A stretch of DNA of 64,000 nucleotides from SAR92 clade bacterium H231 (GTDB taxonomy: Bacteria; Pseudomonadota; Gammaproteobacteria; Pseudomonadales; Porticoccaceae). The notes under the pieces are model-generated. The model was not told where the DNA came from and did no database searches. It worked only from the letters and a program-made list of their open reading frames with translations. The stretch is taken from NCBI GenBank assembly GCA_025153775.1, contig JAOALC010000003.1, positions 186,001 to 250,000 of the forward strand, in the 5' to 3' direction. Below, piece by piece: positions 50,477 to 60,499 of the stretch; position 1 is the stretch's first letter, and every line of letters starts with the position of its first letter. The position numbers and the translations under genes are program-made.

Positions 50477-51070
50477 TTGCTAGATCCCCATATTCTATTG
50501 GCCTCTGCCTCGCCCCGGCGCTCTGAGCTGCTCACACAGATCGGAGTGCGGTTTGCTCAGCTGCCTGTGGATATAGACGAGAGCCAAAACCCCGGTGAAT
50601 CCCCGGTTGACTATGTCAGCCGCATGGCTGTGGAAAAAGCTCAGAGCGGTTGGGCCAGGCAGACCGGTCTATTACCTGCCCTGGGGGCCGACACCACAGT
50701 AGTCTGCGGCGAGCAGATTTTTGGTAAACCAGTAGACCAACAGGATGCACTCAATATGCTGTCCCGGCTTTCGGGAGCTACTCATCAGGTTCTCTCGGCG
50801 GTGGCCATTTGTCGAGGGGATGAATTGGCTTTTAGGCTGTCAAAAACCTCAGTGCGTTTCCGATCAATTTCTTCTGCAGAATGCCTTAGCTACTGGCAAA
50901 CTGGAGAGCCCATAGACAAAGCTGGGGCCTATGGAATTCAGGGAATGGGCGCAGTCTTTGTTGCTGACATAGAAGGCAGTTATAGTGGAGTGGTGGGATT
51001 GCCTCTTGCCCAGACAGCAGAGCTACTAAACTTATTTAAGATACCTGTCTGGCAGACCCTAGAGCCCTAG
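50477..51070 (+). CDS. Maf family dTTP/UTP pyrophosphatase
   Basis: This 197-residue Maf protein has the N-terminal Leu-Ala-Ser-Ala-Ser-Pro-Arg-Arg motif and Gly-Ala-Asp-Thr-Thr-Val-Val with a Gly-Lys-Pro loop. These are typical of the YhdE nucleotide pyrophosphatases, which remove dTTP/UTP or modified forms. The TTG at 50477 is chosen because GAGGA lies 6 nt before it and it meets the family start. A frame from 50414 would add 21 unconserved residues. Confidence 0.93.
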   Translation: MLDPHILLASASPRRSELLTQIGVRFAQLPVDIDESQNPGESPVDYVSRMAVEKAQSGWARQTGLLPALGADTTVVCGEQIFGKPVDQQDALNMLSRLSGATHQVLSAVAICRGDELAFRLSKTSVRFRSISSAECLSYWQTGEPIDKAGAYGIQGMGAVFVADIEGSYSGVVGLPLAQTAELLNLFKIPVWQTLEP

Positions 51071-51124
51071 AGGCAGTCAGATAAAAATAATAGTTAAAAC
51101 CTTTTAATCTTTGCGGAACAGAGT

Positions 51125-52600
51125 ATGAGTCGAGAAATTCTTATCAATATTACGCCGATGGAAACTCGCGTAGCCTTGGTAGAAAACGGCGTGCCGCAAG
51201 AAATTTCTATAGAGCGCAATCAGAAGCGCGGTCTGGTGGGTAATATTTATAAAGGCAAAGTGGTTCGTGTGCTGCCCGGCATGCAGGCCGCATTTGTTGA
51301 TATAGGGGTTGAGCGAACTGCTTTTCTGCATGTGGACGACCTGTATTTTAATAGGGGTGACAGTGGCTCCGATAAGGAGACAGGCTCTCCAGATATTAAA
51401 ACGTTGCTCCACGAGGGGCAGAAAATATTGGTGCAGGTTATTAAAGACCCTATCAATACCAAGGGCGCTCGCCTCACTGCCCAGCTTTCTGTTGCTGCGC
51501 GCTACCTGGTGTATATGGACAGGAGTACACACACAGGCATCTCCCAGCGCATTGAAGATGAAACTGAGCGAGAGCGATTAAAAGAAGTTATCAGCTCAAT
51601 TCTGGCAGAGGATGAGCAGGGCACAGGTGGCTATATTGTGCGCACTGCGGCAGATGGCGTCAGTGGCAATGAACTGGCATCGGATATCCGGTTCTTGCAG
51701 CGCCTGTGGCGGCATATTGAACAGGCCAAAACCGAGGCGGCGACGCCCAGTTGTCTCTACGAGGAGTTGCCCCTCTATAAGCGGGTGCTCAGGGATATGG
51801 CCTCTGAGGATGTTGAAAAAATACGGGTCGACTCCAGGGAGGTGCTCACTGAACTGGTCAACTTTGGCAATAAATTCAGCCCGGAAATTGCCAGTCTGGT
51901 TGAGCATTATCCCGGTGAGCGCCCGCTGTTTTATCTGCATGGGATCGAGGATGAAATTAGTAAGGCCCTGCAGCGCGATGTGCCTCTGAAGTCTGGTGGT
52001 CATCTGGTGATAGATCAGACCGAAGCCATGACCACCATAGATGTGAATACTGGCGCATTTGTAGGCCATCGCAATCTTGAAGAGACCATTTACAAAACCA
52101 ATCTTGAAGCCGCTGCGGCAGCGGCGCGACAGGTACGGATGCGCAATTTGGGTGGCATTATTATTGTCGATTTTATCGATATGCAAAGCGCAGAGCATCG
52201 CCGTCAGGTGCTGCGAACCTTTGAGAAGGCCCTGGATCGCGATCGTGCCAAGAACAAAATTTCCGGTGTCACCGAGCTGGGTCTGGTGCAGGTTACTCGC
52301 AAGCGCACTAGCGATAGTCTTGAACATGTGCTCTGTCACAGCTGTCCAACCTGTGAGGGGCGCGGTTCAATCAAGTCGGCCGAGACTGTGAGTTATGAAG
52401 TGCTGCGAGAGATTCTGCGCGTAGCCCGAGCCTACGAGTGCGACCAGCTTCGCGTGCTGGCCTCGACTGCGGTGATAGAGCGGTTACTGGATGAGGATTC
52501 CGCTCAGGTTGCCGATCTTGAAGAGTTTATAGGCCGCACTATCCAATTTCGCTCCGAGGCACAGTTTGCCCGCGAGCAGTTCGATATTATCCCGGTTTGA
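51125..52600 (+). CDS. rng: Ribonuclease G
   Basis: This 491-residue endoribonuclease of the RNase E/G family has an S1 domain (about 38-115), an RNase-H-like and a DNase-I-like catalytic core with Asp-Val-Asn-Thr-Gly (about 303-307), and the zinc-link Cys-Pro-Thr-Cys-Glu-Gly-Arg-Gly near 405. It processes 16S rRNA 5' ends and some mRNAs. The position between maf and yhdP is conserved. Confidence 0.97.
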   Translation: MSREILINITPMETRVALVENGVPQEISIERNQKRGLVGNIYKGKVVRVLPGMQAAFVDIGVERTAFLHVDDLYFNRGDSGSDKETGSPDIKTLLHEGQKILVQVIKDPINTKGARLTAQLSVAARYLVYMDRSTHTGISQRIEDETERERLKEVISSILAEDEQGTGGYIVRTAADGVSGNELASDIRFLQRLWRHIEQAKTEAATPSCLYEELPLYKRVLRDMASEDVEKIRVDSREVLTELVNFGNKFSPEIASLVEHYPGERPLFYLHGIEDEISKALQRDVPLKSGGHLVIDQTEAMTTIDVNTGAFVGHRNLEETIYKTNLEAAAAAARQVRMRNLGGIIIVDFIDMQSAEHRRQVLRTFEKALDRDRAKNKISGVTELGLVQVTRKRTSDSLEHVLCHSCPTCEGRGSIKSAETVSYEVLREILRVARAYECDQLRVLASTAVIERLLDEDSAQVADLEEFIGRTIQFRSEAQFAREQFDIIPV

Positions 52601-52609
52601 GAATAACTG

Positions 52610-55600
52610 ATGAACAGTAAGCTAAGCACAGTATTACAGCGACTGAACCGGTGGTTCTGGCTGACTGGCGCCCTGCTTATTATTGGCACGGTTATCTTTA
52701 TTGTTATTGGTCGCCAGTCGATTACTAGTATTGACCAGCTGCGGCCTACACTGCAGCAGGCGATCGCCGATAGCATAGGTATGCAGGTCAATCTCGGCGA
52801 ACTTAAAGGTGAATGGCCCCACCTAAAACCTATTATTGAGATTGAGAAGGTTGAGCTGGTTGCCAAAGACAGCAGCAGTGCAATGGTTCTGGATCGCGGC
52901 CGTGCCAATCTGGATGTTTTTTCTACGCTTAGATATGGCGTGCCCATCTGGCGCGAGCTCAGTGTAGAAAAGCTGGCCCTAACGCTGGTTGAAGATAGCT
53001 CTGGTCGCTGGGGTCTCAAGGGGCTGACCACAGAGACAGAGACGGATCTAAGATTTATTACCGACCCTATTTTCTATAGTCGTCTTATCCTACTGGAACA
53101 GGTGACTGTGGATCTGCAATTCTTTTCTGGAAAGCTGATACAGGTTCATGGCGACGATGTGCAGCTGGAAAATGATACAGATTTCCATCGCGCAGAGTTG
53201 TCGCTGCGGCTCTCTGATCAGGATACGCCAGCCTATGTTCTGATCGAGGGTCAGGGCGATCCTGGCGACTTAGCATCATTTCATGCAGATGGTTATTTAC
53301 AGTTAGATAATTTTAATATTTCCAAACCACTGGTGCGGATTATTAAGCCCCTGCTGCCAGCGCTATTTGCCAATTTATCGGAGTTCCAGGCCAACGCCAG
53401 TGGCGAAATATGGATCGATTTTCATCCGGGCAGTGCTCTGGATTTTGAGGGCAGTCTGGCAGTTAGCGAAATCCCCCTAGACTGGCTGGCCGATGTGCCC
53501 CCGGTGCAGAATATCCGCACTGAACTGACGGGCTGGTACACGCCCGGGTCCGATTGGGGAGCCAGACTGCAGGGCTTTGATTTTAGCTGGTCTGATGCCG
53601 AAATTGAGCCTTTAGATCTGGTGTTTAATCAGCGTCTGGGCTCTAGATGGCAGGATTTTGATGTGTCATTCAACCACCTTGATTTGACGGTGCTCACCGA
53701 TTTGCTCGGCCAGTCACGCATTCCCTCCGAGCAAATTCTCAGTATTATCGACCAGATGCGTCCACAGGGAGAGCTGGACGCCCTGACACTGGGTCGCAAT
53801 GAGCAGGGCTACTTCGCTTCGATGAATCTCAATGCTGTGGATGTGCAGCCCTATAGAGGTGTGCCCGGCGTCAAAGGTCTCAGTGGTTATGTAGAGGTCA
53901 GTGAGCAAGGCGGGCTGTTTCATGTAGCTGACAATGATGGCTTTGAGGTGTTCTTTCCCAAGCTATACCCAGATTACCTCAGGGTAGATTCTGCCGTTGG
54001 TACCACCTTTATGGATTGGCAGGCCGAGACTAAGACTCTGATACTGCGCAGTGAGCCCGTGCTGGCTAAGATGGACCTAGGAACCAGCCAGATTATGTAT
54101 TCCATAAAGACGCAACTGCCATCAGGGGGCGTGGCGCCGGAGCTCAATCTAGTGATTGGCGGCCGCGATTTAGATGCGGCCTATGGCAGTAAATACTTGC
54201 CCTCTAAACTGCCAAAAACCCTTTCCAACTGGCTGCAAACAGCACTGCTTGGAGGCAATATTAAAGAATTCGGGCTGCTGTTTCGCGGAGGGCCACCCAG
54301 GGTAGATCGCGCCGCGAAAACCACCCAGATACTGTTTGATATGGAAAATGCAGATATTAACTATCACCCCGACTGGCTGGGTATGCGCGACCTGGAGACT
54401 CTGGTGTTGGTGGATGATGGTCTTGCCGAGAGCATTGTCACCAGTGGCAAAATTGGCGATGCCAATATTTTATCTGCCACTGCTGTCTATGATGCTGAGT
54501 TGCCGGTGGAGCAGCGCAGACTCAGAGTCAATGCTGCTGTCAGCAGCCAGTTGTCAGCCGCCGTAGAAATTCTTGCTAAGTCTCCCCTAAATAAAAATAT
54601 AGGCCCGCTGGGAGAGTGGAGCTTTGCCGGTGAGACGGACATTAGTCTGGACCTAAAAATTCCTCTAGTCAGCGCAGCTATGCGCAAGCAGGGCATCAAA
54701 GGTGATTATCAGATCAGTACGGTGCTAGATAACGCAGAAATTGCTATCCCCAATTCCCCTATTGCCGCGCAAAAACTCTCTGGTGCCATACAGTTCTCTG
54801 TGGCCGATGGCCTGCAGGCAGAAAATATATCAGGCTTGTTTTGGGGGCAGCCATTAACCACAAAATTATACAGCGCCAATGGAGAGCAGAAGATTGGCTT
54901 TAGTACCGGGGTCAGGCCCCAGAGTCTGAGTCAGTTGGTAGACTTCCCCTGGCCAGAGGTGCTCAGCGGCACTATCTCTATCGACGGTTTAATAAGCCTG
55001 CCCAAACTTGCTGAGAACAAACCGCTGCGCGTACAAATGCTCAGTCAGATGCAGGGGGTGCAGGTGGATTTGCCCGTGCCACTGGGCAAGGCGGCCGACC
55101 AACCCAGAGCCCTGGACCTAACATTATTTTTTGATCGCGAGTTGCGGCGACTTGAGGCCCAGTTTGGCGACAAATTAAGCGGTCAGCTGAGTTTTGCCGG
55201 GGGGCAATTGACTGGGGGGCTGGTGAACTATGATCGACCCCAGGTGACCTCAGGCCCCAATCAACTGATACTGGCCGGTTACCTGCCCACTACTGATCTG
55301 GCTGTCTGGCAACCGGTTATTGAGCTATTTGCCCGCAATATAAAGCCAGCCTCTGAGGATAGTCCAAGGCTGTGGCAACCGCTGCTTGATCTGCAGTTTG
55401 ATCAGCTCGAGTTGGCGACCTTCAAGCTGGATAATATTAACTCTGAGATCAGTTTTAACGATGAGGGCACCCGAATTCAATTCACCAGCCAATTGGCTGA
55501 TGCTGTAGTCAGTTTGCCGGCGGACAAACAGTCTGTGCCCAAGGTTGAATTGAGTCGCCTGTCTCTACCCAGCGCCCTGCTGCAGGAAAAAATTGGCCAG

Positions 55601-56551
55601 CAGGCGCTAGATCCCCGAACCTTCCTGGCCGCAGATATATCCATTGATCAGCTGTCAGTGGGCGATGTGCACTGGGGTTCGCTGGGCTTTGAGTTGCGTC
55701 CTGAGATTTCTGGAGCTGCAGTTAACAATATTAATGGCAACCTGTTTGGTATTCAGCCTGGGCTCTTTGCCGATGAACCAGCCACGGAATTTTTCTGGAG
55801 TTTTGATGGCAGCAATCATGGTAGCCGTCTGGTGGGCCCCATAGGCGTTGGCAATATTGGCGATATGTTTACCGCCTTTGATATTGCCAAGGTGGTGGAC
55901 AGCAGCTCAGGCAAAATGACGGTTGATTTAGCCTGGAACGACAAGCCCTGGAATATTTCTCGAGAAAATATCAGCGGTGAATTTCGGCTTAGGTTAGAGG
56001 ATGGCAGTTTTTATAAGTCACCCGGTGGTGCCGATGCGGCACTAAAGCTGATCAGTCTGTTAAATTTTGCCAACTGGTTGCGACGTCTACAGTTAGATTT
56101 CTCCGATGTTGTAGGGCAGAACCTGGCCTACAACAACCTCACAGGAAATATTCAGTTTGATAATGGTGTAGCCAAACTGACGGATCCCTTAAAAATGAAG
56201 ATGCCCTCTGGTCGCATGAGTATGGGGGGAGCCTTTGATCTGAGCAGGGAAACCGTAGATGCCCAGTTGGTAGCCACACTTCCTGTAGCTACTAATCTGC
56301 CCTGGGTCGTGGCGCTATTGGGTGGATTGCCTGCGGCTGCCGGCGTCTATGTGACCAGTAAATTAGTGGAGAAGCAGGTCGACAGACTGTCTAGTATTAG
56401 CTACAAAGTGTCTGGACCCTGGGATGATGTGGAAGTGGCTGTGGATAGAATTTTTGCCGCTGAGCTGAAAAATACTGAGGCTAAAGAGTCCGGTGCTGTG
56501 GATCCCGCAGACAGAGCCTCACCAGAGGCTGGGGGTCAACAGCCCCAATGA
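52610..56551 (+). CDS. yhdP: YhdP family AsmA-like lipid-transport protein
   Basis: This 1313-residue protein has one N-terminal transmembrane helix (about 15-35) followed by a very long periplasmic beta-rich region with DUF3971 and the AsmA-like C-terminal domain. A basic/acidic tail ends it. YhdP, TamB and YdbH are thought to bridge phospholipids from the inner to the outer membrane. It lies 9 nt after rng and overlaps the nitrilase gene by 4 nt. Confidence 0.93.
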   Translation: MNSKLSTVLQRLNRWFWLTGALLIIGTVIFIVIGRQSITSIDQLRPTLQQAIADSIGMQVNLGELKGEWPHLKPIIEIEKVELVAKDSSSAMVLDRGRANLDVFSTLRYGVPIWRELSVEKLALTLVEDSSGRWGLKGLTTETETDLRFITDPIFYSRLILLEQVTVDLQFFSGKLIQVHGDDVQLENDTDFHRAELSLRLSDQDTPAYVLIEGQGDPGDLASFHADGYLQLDNFNISKPLVRIIKPLLPALFANLSEFQANASGEIWIDFHPGSALDFEGSLAVSEIPLDWLADVPPVQNIRTELTGWYTPGSDWGARLQGFDFSWSDAEIEPLDLVFNQRLGSRWQDFDVSFNHLDLTVLTDLLGQSRIPSEQILSIIDQMRPQGELDALTLGRNEQGYFASMNLNAVDVQPYRGVPGVKGLSGYVEVSEQGGLFHVADNDGFEVFFPKLYPDYLRVDSAVGTTFMDWQAETKTLILRSEPVLAKMDLGTSQIMYSIKTQLPSGGVAPELNLVIGGRDLDAAYGSKYLPSKLPKTLSNWLQTALLGGNIKEFGLLFRGGPPRVDRAAKTTQILFDMENADINYHPDWLGMRDLETLVLVDDGLAESIVTSGKIGDANILSATAVYDAELPVEQRRLRVNAAVSSQLSAAVEILAKSPLNKNIGPLGEWSFAGETDISLDLKIPLVSAAMRKQGIKGDYQISTVLDNAEIAIPNSPIAAQKLSGAIQFSVADGLQAENISGLFWGQPLTTKLYSANGEQKIGFSTGVRPQSLSQLVDFPWPEVLSGTISIDGLISLPKLAENKPLRVQMLSQMQGVQVDLPVPLGKAADQPRALDLTLFFDRELRRLEAQFGDKLSGQLSFAGGQLTGGLVNYDRPQVTSGPNQLILAGYLPTTDLAVWQPVIELFARNIKPASEDSPRLWQPLLDLQFDQLELATFKLDNINSEISFNDEGTRIQFTSQLADAVVSLPADKQSVPKVELSRLSLPSALLQEKIGQQALDPRTFLAADISIDQLSVGDVHWGSLGFELRPEISGAAVNNINGNLFGIQPGLFADEPATEFFWSFDGSNHGSRLVGPIGVGNIGDMFTAFDIAKVVDSSSGKMTVDLAWNDKPWNISRENISGEFRLRLEDGSFYKSPGGADAALKLISLLNFANWLRRLQLDFSDVVGQNLAYNNLTGNIQFDNGVAKLTDPLKMKMPSGRMSMGGAFDLSRETVDAQLVATLPVATNLPWVVALLGGLPAAAGVYVTSKLVEKQVDRLSSISYKVSGPWDDVEVAVDRIFAAELKNTEAKESGAVDPADRASPEAGGQQPQ

Positions 56552-57366
56552 AAACTATCGCCGCCGTTTTACAGCTAAAACCCCAGGGCTCGGTGGCTGA
56601 AAATTTGCTGCATGCGCAGAGTCTGCTACATGAAGCAGCTGAAGCCGGTGCCCAGCTAGCTGTGCTGCCAGAAAATTTCGCCTACTATGGCCAAGCAGAT
56701 TTTCTTGCTGCGGGACGCGCTGAGTCTGATGATTCGGGGCCAGTGCGTCAGTTTTTGGCCCGGCAGGCTAAACAGCATGGGCTCTGGCTGGTGGGGGGAA
56801 CTCTTCCTGTGGCTGAGTCCAAGCCGCGATCTTTTGCTCGTTGCTATGTTTTTAGTCCCCAGGCAGAGGCTGTGGGTCACTACGATAAAATCCATCTGTT
56901 TGACGCCGATGTGGCTTCCCAGGAGGGCAAGAGTGCCTATCGCGAGTCAGATGATTTTAGTGCCGGAGAGCTGGTTAAAACAGTGCCTACAGAACTGGGA
57001 GTGCTCGGACTAACGGTTTGTTACGACCTTAGATTTGCCGAGCTTTTCCGCAGATTGGCCAACTTAGGGGCCGAGATTATCACTGTGCCCTCGGCCTTTA
57101 CCGCGATCACTGGCGAGGCTCATTGGCAGGTGCTGTTGCGAGCTCGCGCTATTGAGAATCAGCTATTTGTGCTGGGTGCCAATATGGTAGATCGGTGTCA
57201 CGAGACTCGCGGCCTGTGGGGCGGCAGTGCAATTATAGATCCCTGGGGCAATGTCTTGGCTTCACTGGACGATCAGCCTGGTATTGCAGTAGCTGAGATC
57301 GATCTAGATCTTATCGGGCAGCACAGAAGTAAGATGCCCACAGCTCAGCATCGCAAGCTTATTTAG
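56548..57366 (+). CDS. Carbon-nitrogen hydrolase (Nit/omega-amidase type)
   Basis: This 272-residue nitrilase-superfamily amidase has the complete catalytic triad Glu42, Lys114 and Cys158 (Leu-Thr-Val-Cys-Tyr-Asp-Leu-Arg). The layout matches bacterial Nit1-like proteins, known to repair deaminated glutathione or hydrolyse omega-amides. In related genomes tldD follows it. Here convergent yjgA follows after 12 nt. Confidence 0.92.
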   Translation: MKTIAAVLQLKPQGSVAENLLHAQSLLHEAAEAGAQLAVLPENFAYYGQADFLAAGRAESDDSGPVRQFLARQAKQHGLWLVGGTLPVAESKPRSFARCYVFSPQAEAVGHYDKIHLFDADVASQEGKSAYRESDDFSAGELVKTVPTELGVLGLTVCYDLRFAELFRRLANLGAEIITVPSAFTAITGEAHWQVLLRARAIENQLFVLGANMVDRCHETRGLWGGSAIIDPWGNVLASLDDQPGIAVAEIDLDLIGQHRSKMPTAQHRKLI

Positions 57367-57378
57367 TAAGCAGTTAAA

Positions 57379-57909
57379 TTATTCTGAAAGTTCTCTGAGA
57401 TAGGCAAACAGTTTGCGAGCAGCGGCTGGAGGTTTGTTTTTTTCCATTTCTCTGCTGGCCGTGCGCTGCAGATTGCGCAACTGTTGTCGATCGCTCTCTG
57501 GGTGAAGCTCAATAAAGTCCTCTATAGCTCTGTGGCCCTCATTGATAATGCGATCGCGCCACTGTTCCAGTTGAGCAAAGTGCTGCCTGTAGGTCTGGGA
57601 CTGATGATCCATACGTTCCAGTGTCTCTTGGATAGTACTGATATCTAGGGTACGCATCAGCTTGCCTATATATTGCAGATGGCGGCGCTTGGCCTCGCGA
57701 CTTTTGAGCCGTCGCGCTTCTTGGATGGCCTGTTCGAGAGCTTCGGGCAGGTTAAATTTTTCCAGCTGGCCGCTGGGCATTTCCACCAGCTTTTTGCCCA
57801 TATTCTGCAGGGCCTGGCTATCTCGCTTAAGCTGGGATTTGCTGGGCCCGTCATACTCCTGGGGTCCTGAATTCTCAGCTAGGTCTGACTGATCTGGAAG
57901 TTCTGTCAT
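57379..57909 (-). CDS. yjgA: YjgA/DarP ribosome-associated protein
   Basis: This 176-residue highly charged helical protein has Lys-Ser-Gln-Leu-Lys-Arg-Asp (about 24-30), Leu-Pro-Glu-Ala-Leu-Glu-Gln-Ala-Ile and Lys-Arg-Arg-His-Leu-Gln-Tyr-Ile-Gly-Lys-Leu-Met-Arg. DarP joins late 50S assembly intermediates in E. coli. It overlaps mgtE by 4 nt, so it is co-transcribed with it. Confidence 0.95.
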   Translation of the reverse strand: MTELPDQSDLAENSGPQEYDGPSKSQLKRDSQALQNMGKKLVEMPSGQLEKFNLPEALEQAIQEARRLKSREAKRRHLQYIGKLMRTLDISTIQETLERMDHQSQTYRQHFAQLEQWRDRIINEGHRAIEDFIELHPESDRQQLRNLQRTASREMEKNKPPAAARKLFAYLRELSE

Positions 57910-59252
57910 GATAAAAACGCCGCTGCTAGCCCAAGGAAAGATACAAAGCCCACTATATCGGTGACCGTAGTTAGAATCACTGAGCCCGCCAGTGCAGGAT
58001 CTATTTTGATAGAACGCAGCAGCACCGGCAGCAATGTACCGGTCAGAGCAGCAGCCATCAGGTTAATGGCCATTGCTGCGCCAATAATCAGGGCCATGGT
58101 GATATCCTGAAACCACAGGGAGACCACAGCGCCCACTATTAGCGCATACAGCAATCCGTTGACTGCGCCCACGGTAAATTCTTTGCTTAACAACCAGGAC
58201 AGATTGCCGCGTTCTACCTGGCCGAGAGCCATGCCGCGAATCATCACAGTCAGGGTCTGGCTGCCAGCTACACCACCCATGCTGGCGACAATAGGCATAA
58301 GGATGGCCAGAGCCACCACTTTGTCCAGAGTCTCTTCAAACATGCTGATCGCCGTGGAAGCTAATATGGCGGTGATCAGGTTGACGCCCAGCCAGAGAGC
58401 CCGTCGCGGCGCAGTGCGCGCAATGGGTGAGAAGGTGTCCTCTGTATCACTCAAGCCAGCCATTGCCAATAATGAGTGGTCGGCATCCTCTACGATAACA
58501 TCGACAACATCATCGATGGTGATGCGACCAAGCAGATGATTTTGATCGTCAACTACTGGTGCTGACACCAGATCATAGCGCTGGAACAGCTGGGCCACAT
58601 CTGAGTCGGTAAGATTGACGTGAATTGCCTGAACCTCGGTATTCATGACTTCGCGCACTGTGGTGGTTGGGCTGGAGGTCAGCAATTTACCCAGGGATAG
58701 GTTGCCGAGAAAGACGTCTCTGCGACTGACCACAAATAGATTATCGGTAGTATCTGGTATCTCTTCGAAGCGGCGCAGATAACGAAGCACTACATCTACA
58801 GAGATATCCGGGCGCACAGTGATTACCTCGGTGTCCATCAGGCCACCAGCTGTGTCTTCCTTGTAAGTAAGCACTGACTCAACCCGGTGCCTATCTTGCA
58901 CGGACATAGCCTGTAGCACTTCGGGAATTACCCTGTCTGGCAACTGCTGAAGGATATCAACTATATCGTCTACATCCAGACCCTCAGTCAGCGAGGCAAC
59001 TTCGGCACCGTCCATCTCGTTGAGAAACTCAATCTGAATTTCATCGGACAGCTCTTGAATCACCTCACCGGAGATTTCTGGATCCACTAGTTCCCAAAGA
59101 ATACGGCGGAATTTGGGGGGAGCGGTCTCTAATTGATGAGCAACATCTGGGGGCGCTAAATTATTCAGTGTATGGCTTACCTGATTCAGCGTGGCTGAAT
59201 CAATGGTGGTGCCTAATTTGGCCAGCAAGTTATTTTCTGCGATATTGCTCAT
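57906..59252 (-). CDS. mgtE: Magnesium transporter MgtE
   Basis: This 448-residue Mg2+ channel has an N-terminal superhelical domain (about 30-130), two CBS domains (about 135-255) and five C-terminal helices (about 285-448). These include the pore segment Ala-Ser-Met-Gly-Gly-Val-Ala-Gly-Ser-Gln and the final Asp-Pro-Ala-Leu-Ala-Gly-Ser-Val-Ile-Leu-Thr-Thr. A minus-strand terminator lies just upstream, separating it from ptsO. Confidence 0.96.
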   Translation of the reverse strand: MSNIAENNLLAKLGTTIDSATLNQVSHTLNNLAPPDVAHQLETAPPKFRRILWELVDPEISGEVIQELSDEIQIEFLNEMDGAEVASLTEGLDVDDIVDILQQLPDRVIPEVLQAMSVQDRHRVESVLTYKEDTAGGLMDTEVITVRPDISVDVVLRYLRRFEEIPDTTDNLFVVSRRDVFLGNLSLGKLLTSSPTTTVREVMNTEVQAIHVNLTDSDVAQLFQRYDLVSAPVVDDQNHLLGRITIDDVVDVIVEDADHSLLAMAGLSDTEDTFSPIARTAPRRALWLGVNLITAILASTAISMFEETLDKVVALAILMPIVASMGGVAGSQTLTVMIRGMALGQVERGNLSWLLSKEFTVGAVNGLLYALIVGAVVSLWFQDITMALIIGAAMAINLMAAALTGTLLPVLLRSIKIDPALAGSVILTTVTDIVGFVSFLGLAAAFLS

Positions 59253-59262
59253 AGCTGTTCCC

Positions 59263-59286
59263 TAAAAAAACCGCGTGACAGCGGTT
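59263..59286 (-). terminator. Intrinsic terminator after ptsO
   Basis: On the minus strand AACCGC/GCGGTT with a 6-nt loop is followed by a T-run. It lies between ptsO and mgtE and would end the rpoN-hpf-ptsN-rapZ-ptsO transcript. Confidence 0.85.
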
Positions 59287-59367
59287 ATCGGGCCTGAGAA
59301 GCCGCCATTTTAGCGGGCAAAAGAGTTCACTGATACTGTTTACTGAAATCAGTGCTGTTTATTAAGA

Positions 59368-59637
59368 CTATTCTCCCTCACCAAAGTAATTTGCAAGCAG
59401 TGCAGTGATTTCATCACAGGCGACCTGTTCATCTGGGCCGTCGAACTCAAAAATAAGTTCTGTGCCCCGGTTGGCGGCCAACAACATCAGAGACATAATA
59501 CTTTTTGCGTCCACCAGAGGTTCTTGCTTGCCGGTGCGCACTGCGCACTGATGATGGGCTGCTGCACTGGCCAGCTTGGTCGCAGCCCGGGCGTGCAGCC
59601 CCAGTTTATTGATCACAGGCAGCTGACGGCGAATCAC
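59368..59637 (-). CDS. ptsO: Nitrogen PTS phosphocarrier NPr
   Basis: This 89-residue HPr-like protein carries phosphate on His15 in Leu-Gly-Leu-His-Ala-Arg-Ala-Ala and shows the Lys-Ser-Ile-Met-Ser motif. In the nitrogen PTS it receives phosphate from PtsP (outside the window) and passes it to PtsN. It overlaps rapZ by 4 nt. Confidence 0.95.
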   Translation of the reverse strand: MIRRQLPVINKLGLHARAATKLASAAAHHQCAVRTGKQEPLVDAKSIMSLMLLAANRGTELIFEFDGPDEQVACDEITALLANYFGEGE

Positions 59638-60497
59638 TGTGCTAGCTCCTTGTGCACAACCTGAACATAGGGCTGCTCCTTGGAGAAATGTTCGCAGAGG
59701 CGGTTGGCCATATAGACTGATCTGTGCTGTCCACCGGTACAGCCAATGGCCACGGTGAGATAGCTGCGGTTATTGGACTGAAATTTAGGAATCCATCTGG
59801 TCAGGTAGCCAATAATATCGGCGAGCATGGAGGCCACGTCAACCTGTGCTTCCAGAAACTCAATTACCTCTGGGTCGCGACCTGTTTTGGCACGCAGTTC
59901 ACGCTTCCAATGGGGGTTGGGCAGACAGCGCACATCGAAAATAAAGTCGGCATCCTCGGGGGTGCCGCGCTTAAACCCGAAGCTCTGAAACAGTATAGAC
60001 ATATGCTGCACGCTGTGGGGAACCACGGTATTTTTGACCAGATCTCTCAGCTGATGAAGCGACAGCCCAGAGGTGTCTAAAACGCGATCTGCAATATCTG
60101 AGATGGGCGCCAGCATGTCTTTTTCGAGGTTAATAGCTTCCTTGAGATTGATATGATCCGAACTCAGTGGATGCTTGCGCCTGGTTTCGCTGTAACGACG
60201 CAGCAGATCTGCACTGTGGGCAGCTAAAAAGATAACGCTGACGTCTACACCAGTACCAGCAATCTGCTGGAGTATCTGGGGTATTTTATTTAAGTCGCCG
60301 ACCAGATTGCGGGCATCGATACCCACGGCAATTTTTAAATCGGTCATGCTATTGCTTTCGGATTTAAGCTGGGCAATCAACTCGGGCAACAGGCCAGCGG
60401 GCAGGTTGTCAATGCAGGTGAAGCCCACGTCCTCAAGAATATTGAGGGCCGAGCTCTTGCCGGACCCTGATCTACCGCTGATTACAACAAGGCGCAT
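59634..60497 (-). CDS. rapZ: RNase adaptor protein RapZ
   Basis: This 287-residue protein has Walker A Gly-Arg-Ser-Gly-Ser-Gly-Lys-Ser-Ser (about 8-16) and a C-terminal domain with Gly-Cys-Thr-Gly-Gly-Gln-His-Arg-Ser (about 248-256). RapZ senses glucosamine-6-phosphate and guides RNase E to the GlmZ RNA in E. coli. The ATG at 60497 is chosen over 60557 because a GGGGAG site precedes it and it matches the family start. It follows ptsN by 2 nt. Confidence 0.95.
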   Translation of the reverse strand: MRLVVISGRSGSGKSSALNILEDVGFTCIDNLPAGLLPELIAQLKSESNSMTDLKIAVGIDARNLVGDLNKIPQILQQIAGTGVDVSVIFLAAHSADLLRRYSETRRKHPLSSDHINLKEAINLEKDMLAPISDIADRVLDTSGLSLHQLRDLVKNTVVPHSVQHMSILFQSFGFKRGTPEDADFIFDVRCLPNPHWKRELRAKTGRDPEVIEFLEAQVDVASMLADIIGYLTRWIPKFQSNNRSYLTVAIGCTGGQHRSVYMANRLCEHFSKEQPYVQVVHKELAQ

Positions 60498-60499
60498 GG

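Noticed and set aside
51596-52339. 247-residue open frame antisense to rng
   Set aside because: It is fully inside the strongly conserved rng gene, has no ribosome binding site or recognisable domain, and reads as a shadow of the third-codon bias.
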